From: Saccoglossus kowalevskii
Taxonomy: Eukaryota > Hemichordata > Enteropneusta > Harrimaniidae
Assembly (NCBI RefSeq): GCF_000003605.2
Contig: NW_003129368.1
Coordinates: forward strand, 192,324-207,750
Direction: 5' to 3'
DNA: 15,427 nucleotides
How positions within the stretch are numbered: the stretch's first letter is position 1; every line of letters begins with the position of its first letter. Under the pieces are notes generated by a model that saw nothing but the letters and a program-made list of their open reading frames with translations, made no database searches and was not told the DNA's origin. This document shows positions 9,825-15,427 of this stretch, in pieces. A program made the position numbers and the translations under genes.

Positions 9825-10208
9825 ACATTGAACAATATCATTTAACATCGGTCAAACCCAACTGTACAGGTTGAGCCACCAATTGTCACAGGTAGCCCAA
9901 CTGCTTCAACAGAGCAACCATCATGCTCGCCCAGAGAGACACAAATAAATGTGACAGAATCTTTATACATTCCAAGAGAAGTATCCACTAACTCAACTCA
10001 AGATCTCTCACCTACACCAGCAAGTAATACATCCTGCCAGAACTGAATCAACCTCAGAACCAATTCAACGTTACCCACAGCGAGTTATACAACCACCTGC
10101 GAGATTTGCAGACTACCTCATGCCAATGACCACAAAGTCAAAGGAAGAAGCTAAAGTGCAAAGTGTTTAGCCTTGGAATTAGTTAAACGCCTAGGACATC
10201 GTTTCGAC
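9825..10208 (+). pseudogene. Ser/Thr/Pro-rich tail after integrase
   Basis: Past the stop at 9824, translations in shifting frames remain rich in Ser, Thr, Pro and Glu, and finish with QRVIQPPARFADYL near 10078-10120. This resembles the C-terminal end of many Ty3/Gypsy Pol proteins, where a basic-Pro motif precedes the 3' LTR. Several in-frame stops make it non-coding now. Confidence 0.6.
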
Positions 10209-10222
10209 AAAAAGAGGAAGGA
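10209..10222 (+). other. Polypurine tract
   Basis: AAAAAGAGGAAGGA directly abuts the TGTGAC start of the 3' LTR. This is the expected place for the purine primer of plus-strand DNA synthesis, and it fixes the LTR start. Confidence 0.9.
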
Positions 10223-10605
10223 TGTGACGAGCTGTTTGGGACACCCCTTCAATATTATTTATTATTATTTATTCAATACCAAAACGCAAGGAGATTGTAG
10301 TTATTTCCGTTCAGTTTCTATCATGTAATCGTTATTTTTAGAAGTCATGATGCCATCGCCACTACATGCTACACGCTGTACTGTGTATTCCTCTTACTGC
10401 TCGACGGCGTGGAACTCGTGAAATCGTGGGCCGACGTTATCAGTGGCTGCTATGACGACGCACATTCAACTCTTACAACCAGTGTGTTATTGATGATTAT
10501 TTTTGCTTTTGTTTTTATTTCATGTGAACCCATCGACGGCGTGAAACTCAATGAATAAAATTCATACGTAAGCACAACCTGGATCTAGAATCTATTATTT
10601 TTGCT
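10223..10605 (+). repeat. 3' LTR, internally deleted and truncated
   Basis: It starts TGTGACGAGC, matching 5371, and follows the 5' LTR in four blocks to the TTTTTGCT at 10605. It lacks about 170 bp and about 190 bp present upstream, as well as the last 35 bp including the GTCACA end. It carries an AATAAA at 10554-10559 that the 5' LTR does not have (AATACA there). The ancestral right edge and any target duplication have been lost. Confidence 0.88.
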
Positions 10606-10637
10606 CAATGGATAACAGTTTAGATTTTATGCGCTCA

Positions 10638-10666
10638 TCATTAATATTGTGACATAATATTAATGA
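10638..10666. repeat. Perfect 11-bp hairpin just after the 3' LTR
   Basis: TCATTAATATT (10638-10648) and AATATTAATGA (10656-10666) are exact reverse complements with a 7-base loop, GTGACAT. It lies 32 bp past the truncated LTR end. Confidence 0.8.
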
Positions 10667-10976
10667 AAAGTACATGTTTGGATACTTTGCAACAACCCAT
10701 TGCAAATGTTATTTTTAAGACTACTGATACAGACACTGGGTTGTGTTGTCAGCAGAATTTGAGATACATACATCCTGTCTCTCCCTGTGACATAATGGTA
10801 GGTCTCAGACAGTGACATGGTGATTGGGAAATACCTTGGAATGTGCTGAGCCCAGTGTTGTTGGCAATGCAAATAGATATAACATCAATGACCCAAGTCT
10901 CCTACTCGGGTCAGTGAGTAGAGCTTTGATAAAAAGTGGTCTATTTCATTCCCAAAATGGGCATTCTTGATACACT

Positions 10977-11093
10977 GATTGGTCCGTTATTTCGAGATAG
11001 CCAATCATTCCTTTAGATACATTTTATTATTTGCATGGCCAAAAATTAGCTAGAGTATTTAAGTTGAGGCAAGTGTGAAAATATTTAGTCAGC
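10977..11093 (+). promoter_or_regulatory. Possible promoter: paired inverted CCAAT boxes, TATA-like box, initiator
   Basis: TGATTGG (10976-10982) and CCAATCA (11001-11007) form an exact inverted pair, each containing a CCAAT box of the NF-Y type. TATTTAAG follows at 11056-11063, and AGTCAGC, with its A at 11091, is at initiator distance (about 35 bp). No coding ORF follows. The arrangement fits a promoter of a non-coding transcript or of an old LTR. Confidence 0.35.
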
Positions 11094-12481
11094 AAGGTGA
11101 CCTGACTTTATCCTGTAACATCCTGTGATGCTGATTCCTGACTACAGTTAGCTGTATCATATACAGGGGTACAGATGCAGACGTGCTGTGCAGTAATTCC
11201 TGCTGATCAACAGGAACCACTGAAGCTCACTGCCTGAACTACTACCGGTGTACCAGTGCTACCAGTAGCAGCAGATAACAGTGCAGTTGCCGATACTCCC
11301 TGGACACAGAGCACGAGTTAAAATTGTAGTGCAGCTGCTCAGACAGTGTGCCAGATACGAAGGAACGCAACTTTGCAGACTGCTGTCCATTTTTACAGTG
11401 TATCCCTTGCTGGTTCCAGTGACCAGCCCCCTATTATTTATTTATTTATTTAAGTACAGAAAACCGTATATATTGTGTTGTGGTGATTTGTTATAATCGT
11501 TACTGGTATATTTCTTTCTCTGCACAGCCTCAGTTGTGGTGACATACATTCACCAAACGATCCCCACCCCGTGACAGCGGACAAGCTGAGAGGGAGGAGA
11601 CTTATGAGACAAGCACGATACCAGAGGCAAAGACTATTGGACTGACATTAAAGACAAGCTCCCCGCTCCTGAATACGGCGTAGCCCCGTAAAGCCCACCC
11701 CCGCATTTAACGTCACAATACCAACAATTACTTGACCACGTAGCATCTGATCCTGGGGCTTTTAAGACAGAGAAACGAAATTTCGTCGGTTGCGTTTGTG
11801 AAATTTCAGTCGTGCAACAGTTTCTGGCTGTTTTGAGTCATGATGCTTGGTAGGTCTCAGACAGCTTGCACAACTCAGTGAATGACAACTTGCCTGGTTC
11901 TTTTGTTTTGCACAAATTTCCACAGTCCGTGGAAAATTCTGTCATTTCAGTTATCGTAGTAGTCGCCATTTATGAGGTAACCGAGTGTTCGTCTAAAACG
12001 ACAATTAACACGTTCATTTGTGGAACTGCAAAAATACAACTTGGCAAGCATGGCGCCTCTTACAACATCGTGCAAGGTCATGTGACCACTAACAAATGAA
12101 CATCTAGCATACTAAATATAGATACCAAGCTATAACACAATAATAACCGAATTAGGATTTATGTCACTGTTAAATACCATCATAGTATAGTGAATATGGG
12201 ATGTAACGTCACTCGCATGTAATAAAAACACGATATTGGGAAAATAATAGATTACTAAATAATAGTACAATACATACAATAATTAATTAACCCTAAACAA
12301 TACAATCAATAATAAAAAAATGACAATATACACCAATACAGCCTCAGAAATTCCCTACACCAATGTGGGTGTATGTGTGAAATACTAATGTTACTGGTAA
12401 CAATTACCATTGTCTTTGTAGTTAGCCAGCAGTGTTAGCTATGCTGATCAAAATTGAGGATTTCTATGTCAAACTCCCAAA
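11094..12481. other. Non-coding stretch
   Basis: No supported gene. It contains a (TTTA)n tract at about 11434-11452, a good polypyrimidine/acceptor sequence (TTTCTTTCTCTGCACAG) ending near 11528, and a perfect 12-bp palindrome ACGAAATTTCGT at 11775-11786. A 17-bp sequence at 11848-11864 repeats one at 10796-10812. The short open frames here (11281-11496, 11866-12099) have unrecognisable products. Confidence 0.45.
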
Positions 12482-12805
12482 ATGCCCTCAACCAACACGC
12501 TGTTTACTGGCTTGACATTTAGTGGTCTCCACCATTGGCCTGGCGAAGTTCTCCAACCCGCGTACAGCATAGTCTGTGTCTCTTCACAACTTGCACGGAG
12601 AGACCATGACCTGCTCGCACATCGGTCGCCAAGAACTGCCTTTACATGTGCTCCCGATCCCCCTCGAAGAGGAGTGCAGGAGTGGGGACAAAGTCGATTC
12701 TTCGTTCCAGTAAAAAGGTCAATGACCTTGTCTCTCCAAAGATTCAGCCAAGTTAGTTTCCTTTACGATTTGGCAAGGCTTCACAATGTCCTCCAGCCAA
12801 GTTAG
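12482..12805 (+). other. GC-richer block with an unrecognised 107-codon ORF
   Basis: This block is clearly richer in G and C than its surroundings and open for 107 codons on the plus strand (ATG at 12482). The minus strand is also open over long stretches. I recognise no domain in either direction. CAGCCAAGTTAG occurs twice near its right end (about 12746 and 12793). It may be a decayed transposon fragment or an exon of something not identifiable here; I do not call it a gene. Confidence 0.3.
12715..12729. promoter_or_regulatory. Perfect IR-1 palindrome of AGGTCA half-sites
   Basis: AAGGTCA-A-TGACCTT is an exact inverted repeat with a one-base spacer. It matches the consensus for nuclear-receptor dimers that bind IR-1 elements (ecdysone-receptor/FXR type). 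A related but shorter GGTCA-TG-TGACC lies at 12076-12087. Binding is inferred from the motif only. Confidence 0.35.
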
Positions 12806-13710
12806 GTATACAGATTTATAGTAATTCTCAACTTTGTGCAAATACGTTGTTTTCTATAAGCTCATGTTTATAAGCCACACTCTTTTACCAAGAGCATGCC
12901 GAGGTGGCATTTTGATGTCCTGACCACAAAGTGTACGTATGTAGGTATTCTTACCTGGCTTTATGTTCACACTCTCTAGGACTGGACATTAATAGTTAAA
13001 CGAACAGACTAATTGTGGTAGATTTTCTGACGAACCCTGTGGAAGATATAAAGTGGTATGCTGTACGTAGTTGGTACTACAGAAACAACCCTTACTGTAA
13101 GTGTGAGTAGTCTTCAACACCAATTTGCCTTGAAGTGTGTAGTTTTAGAGCTTGTGGTAAGCTTTTCCAATGAGTGCTGAATAACATACTAGTATCAAAA
13201 ATGGTTTCTTTATAAGACGAGAATAATTTATTAATTAAAACTGCATCCACATGTAGACAGTATTGTAAACAAATATGAAGTTATATTCATATTAAATGTT
13301 ATATGGGTATATTCGTTCAGTTGTATAGAAGTAACAGCTGCCTGTTTTTATAGAATTTACGCTGCGTAACTAACATCTGTCTGGGTAATTAATCAGTATT
13401 ACTACAGTGGTCATAATGTTTCGACATCCATGCCAGGCTAACTTCAGCCTGGAAATACAGTAAATGTCATAGCTAAGTTTGGAGTGGAAAATACACTATT
13501 CGTAGCCAAAGCTAAGACGTGGGGTTCTTATTTAGTTTAATATGTGTTTGTTCTTGAAGAAGTTCGATCTATGCTCGATCTATCATTAATAAGTATTATA
13601 TGTTTAACAGAGAGTCCCTAGTTTCTTTCAGTTTAACTTGTCTTGACTGCATAACATGCATGAAACCGTGCTAACTAGACTGGCCCAGCTGTGGTGATTT
13701 TTTTTCAGTT
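12806..13710. other. Non-coding stretch
   Basis: AT-rich sequence with no open frame of note and nothing recognised. Confidence 0.5.
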
Positions 13711-13789
13711 AAAAAAATGTTTTGCGAAAGGTAGGGTGAACGCGGTTACGATGATTTTGCGTTAACACCTCTATTTCGCTATTTTTTTT
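13711..13789. repeat. Long imperfect hairpin
   Basis: The left arm (13711-13743) contains AAAAAAAT, GCGAAA, TAG and AACGC. The right arm (13759-13789) contains GCGTT, CTA, TTTCGC and ATTTTTTT in the order needed to pair. By eye this gives about 27 paired bases with small bulges (GG on the left; AA and C on the right) around a 15-base loop. It could be a foldback or MITE remnant, or a structured RNA if transcribed. Confidence 0.5.
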
Positions 13790-14193
13790 AATTTAAAAAA
13801 GCAGTTTAAACAAGCACTAAAGTAAATAAATAAATATGACAGAGACAATATCTTTTTCCATTAAAATCAAGTTTATTCACGTCTACAGTCACTTATAATG
13901 AGCTGCAGCATCATGTGTCATGTTCTCTAATAAAACGACCTATGAACAAAGAAAATACATCAATGTCAGTATAGTATAATTGTGGAAGAGGAGGAATGAC
14001 AATTCAGCATATTACTATAAGGCAGCATATGAGATTTGGTAATGTTACATTCATATCATTTAAATTAGACAAACACGCCCGAGCAAAAAACTTTAGATAG
14101 GAATTCACTGATAATGCATATGCCAATGCCGAGTCAGACAGTTTAGATCTAACATAAAATAAGTATTAACTTGCCTTTTCTTATTGTGTATAT
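13790..14193 (-). other. Probable 3' untranslated/flanking region of the subtilase gene
   Basis: This lies downstream of the minus-strand stop codon at 14194. It has no ORF. An AATAAA signal on the minus strand is noted separately. Confidence 0.35.
13872..13877 (-). terminator. Candidate polyadenylation signal for the subtilase gene
   Basis: AATAAA on the minus strand lies about 320 bases past the stop codon and is followed by a T-rich stretch. It is the nearest exact hexamer I found, and AATAAA is common by chance in AT-rich DNA. Confidence 0.3.
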
Positions 14194-14323
14194 TTAGTCG
14201 CAAAATAACAACAAATTTGGTGATCCGTTGACGTCTTTTACTGTATCAATAGTAGAATCCAAAGCAACAATTTTATTTCTACAGCTGGCATTGTCGTCAC
14301 TAGTTCCAGTACGGCGGCAACAC
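14194..14323 (-). pseudogene. Subtilase last exon, one base short
   Basis: After a TTTTCAAAG acceptor it reads VAAVL in phase with the previous exon. The rest ([18 protein letters not shown] ... to TAA) needs one more base at the GG near 14307. The tail is open for 37 codons in that frame, including the Cys-Arg-Asn-Lys block typical of invertebrate members. Confidence 0.8.
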
Positions 14324-15356
14324 CTTTGAAAAGAAAAATCAATTTACCAAAATAAATAAACAAATAATACACAATGAGAATTTAAAGCTGTTTTTAATAA
14401 AACTACTTCAAGGTATTCTTACCAGAGGCATGAGATCATGCCATGGAGGTTCCACTTATGGTTTCATAACGTAATCACAGTCATACCAGGCACTTCTAAC
14501 TGCGACACCAGGTGCAAATATGTCAAGACAGTCGCCCCAGTTGGAGAAGCCTGCTCGATAGTTGTTAACGCCGGTTGCACCAACAGTAATAGTCTAAATC
14601 GGATTAAAGTGCGTCATATGGCATTACGGGTTATAGTCACTTAATGTTTTTTTTTTTCGTAATATATAACATTTTGAACCTATTATCTTAAACCAAGTAG
14701 TTCTAGTTTTAGTGTATCGATTTGATTATTATATGTGACCAATATGTATACGTACATCTTCAAATCTTGCAGGTGAAGTATTGCAAGCATCTTGGTTCTC
14801 ATTGCCAGCTGCGATGGAAGCCGTATAACCGTCATCGATAACTCGTTGTACGGCATTGTCTAGTGATAAACTAGCACCAGCCCCAACAGACATGGATACA
14901 ACAGACTTAGTTGGAGTATTTCCTCTAGCAACTATTTCATCAAGGCCTATAAATAACTTAACACTCGTTGAGTAATACAGAAATCTTTACATTATGTTAA
15001 ACTATTTTTCGTCAGATTAAGATCTACTAATTCCACATTTTACTTATTTTTTTGACGATATTTATGTCATTCGCAAGATGATGAATCCGAAAGATAGTAT
15101 CGCATCTTGGGGGTCACTAGTTCATTCCACCTACCAGATGGTTTAACGATTTCTTAATTCAACGACAAGTTCTAAAAATAATCAGATTTTAGTCAATCGA
15201 TAACCCTAGCGTACCGTCAATCATGTTTGAAATAAGACCACTTCCCTGACAGTTCAATACTCGTACACTGTACAATAATGTGTCTGGCGCAATTCCAACT
15301 GTGTTACCTTCTACTGTTCCACCACAATGTGTGTCATGGCCGTTACAGTCTACACC
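14194..15356 (-). CDS. Proteinase K-like subtilase (S8 family), C-terminal four exons, with lesions
   Basis: This is a serine endopeptidase of the proteinase K subgroup, which is normally secreted. Exons on the minus strand are 15356-15215, 14946-14756, 14593-14423 and 14323-14194. The introns are 268, 162 and 99 bases, all GT-AG, and the phases agree at each join. Domains in order: the catalytic-His region ([12 protein letters not shown]), the substrate-binding and oxyanion-Asn region ([18 protein letters not shown]), ITVGAT and [14 protein letters not shown], the catalytic-Ser motif SGTSMA, and a C-terminal tail to TAA. The exon with catalytic Asp, the propeptide and the signal peptide would lie beyond 15427. 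Oddities are GHDTH in place of the near-invariant GHGTH, a one-base loss in an A run near 14460, TGA directly after SGTSMA, and a one-base loss in a G run near 14307. It is either a young pseudogene or a real gene with sequence errors; family assignment is firm. Confidence 0.88.
14423..14593 (-). pseudogene. Subtilase exon with catalytic Ser, carrying a frameshift and TGA
   Basis: It begins in phase 0 with TITVGAT. The frame is intact through DIFAPG and [10 protein letters not shown], then is off by one base at the AAA run near 14460, so that the frame read on directly meets TAA. The SGTSMA motif with the catalytic Ser lies in the shifted frame and is followed at once by TGA, where the family has Ser. 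SHASG then reaches the GTAAGA donor. The 171-base length is one base short for correct phase. Confidence 0.85.
14756..14946 (-). CDS. Subtilase exon with substrate-binding strand and oxyanion Asn
   Basis: 191 bases: two bases complete the split Gly codon, followed by 63 codons without a stop. [11 protein letters not shown] is the substrate-binding strand, and [11 protein letters not shown] holds the oxyanion-hole Asn. The donor is GTACGT. This exon looks fully intact. Confidence 0.92.
15215..15356 (-). CDS. Subtilase exon with catalytic His
   Basis: 142 bases, starting in phase 0 after a TATAG acceptor and ending with one base of a split Gly codon before GTACGC. The 47 codons are open. NGHDTHC carries the catalytic His, but Asp replaces the Gly that follows it. 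[10 protein letters not shown] matches the family's next conserved strand. Confidence 0.88.
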
Positions 15357-15427
15357 CTATAAATGAAATAATATAAGCGAACCTTCAAAACGTACAAAAC
15401 ACTAACCGTAATTTTATATCATCAATG

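Larger units (their letters stand above)
5371..10605 (+). mobile_element. Degenerate Ty3/Gypsy (Metaviridae) LTR retrotransposon
   Basis: Two related LTRs (5371-6131 and 10223-10605) flank a body with a primer-binding-site-like sequence, gag with a zinc knuckle, protease, RT, integrase and a polypurine tract. Integrase downstream of RT marks it as Ty3/Gypsy rather than Ty1/Copia. The body has at least nine frame changes, in-frame stops and three obvious deletions (protease-RT junction, RT thumb/RNase H, and integrase core), so it cannot encode working proteins. The 3' LTR lacks its last bases, and no target-site duplication can be seen. It starts directly against the minus-strand integrase fragment, which suggests insertion into that older element. 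The LTRs agree at well over 90% by eye in aligned stretches but differ by large indels. Confidence 0.93.

Noticed and set aside
10660-10872. Minus-strand ORF as the missing half of the 4532-5369 element
   Set aside because: The translation shows no RT, RNase H or integrase motif.
14438-14644. Plus-strand 68-codon ORF
   Set aside because: It is the antisense shadow of the subtilase catalytic-Ser exon on the minus strand.
1-15427. CRISPR array, bacterial operon or prophage
   Set aside because: No spaced direct repeats and no ribosome-binding-site-led gene strings. Introns and LTR elements show the window is eukaryotic.

Overview
This is an AT-rich animal genomic window, most likely from an invertebrate. 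The evidence is spliced coding sequence with GT-AG introns at the right end, LTR retrotransposon remains in the middle, microsatellites, and long stretches without open frames. Nothing looks bacterial. A mollusc or other lophotrochozoan is plausible from the style of the subtilase and the retroelement, but the sequence alone does not prove it.

Layout. Positions 1-4450 are mostly non-coding. They hold a diverged 144-bp tandem repeat, a TATA/initiator arrangement near 815-850, two microsatellites, an AT-rich inverted repeat and one unplaced 113-codon ORF (4089-4430). Positions 4532-5369 carry, on the minus strand, the integrase end of an old Ty3/Gypsy-type element. At 5371, directly against that integrase fragment, a second Ty3/Gypsy element begins on the plus strand and runs to about 10605. 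It has a 5' LTR, a primer-binding-site-like sequence, gag with a zinc knuckle, protease, reverse transcriptase, integrase, a polypurine tract and a shortened 3' LTR. Its order gag-PR-RT-[RNase H missing]-IN is that of Metaviridae. It is broken by many frameshifts, at least three internal deletions, stop codons and an altered protease active site, so it is a dead copy.

Positions 10606-14193 are non-coding. They hold an 11-bp perfect hairpin directly after the 3' LTR, paired inverted CCAAT boxes upstream of a TATA-like box, a possible solo LTR (10648-11717), a perfect IR-1 nuclear-receptor-type palindrome and a long imperfect hairpin. From 15356 down to 14194 (minus strand) lie the last four recognisable exons of a proteinase K-like (S8) subtilase. 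Its catalytic His and Ser exons are here; the Asp exon would lie beyond the right edge. This gene has two single-base frameshifts at homopolymers and one in-frame TGA, so it is either a recent pseudogene or affected by residual sequencing error.

I found no clear evidence of a new multi-gene system. The observations most worth checking are the nested retroelements, the short module shared by non-equivalent LTR positions, the pattern of homopolymer lesions in both host gene and transposon, and the subtilase's altered His motif.
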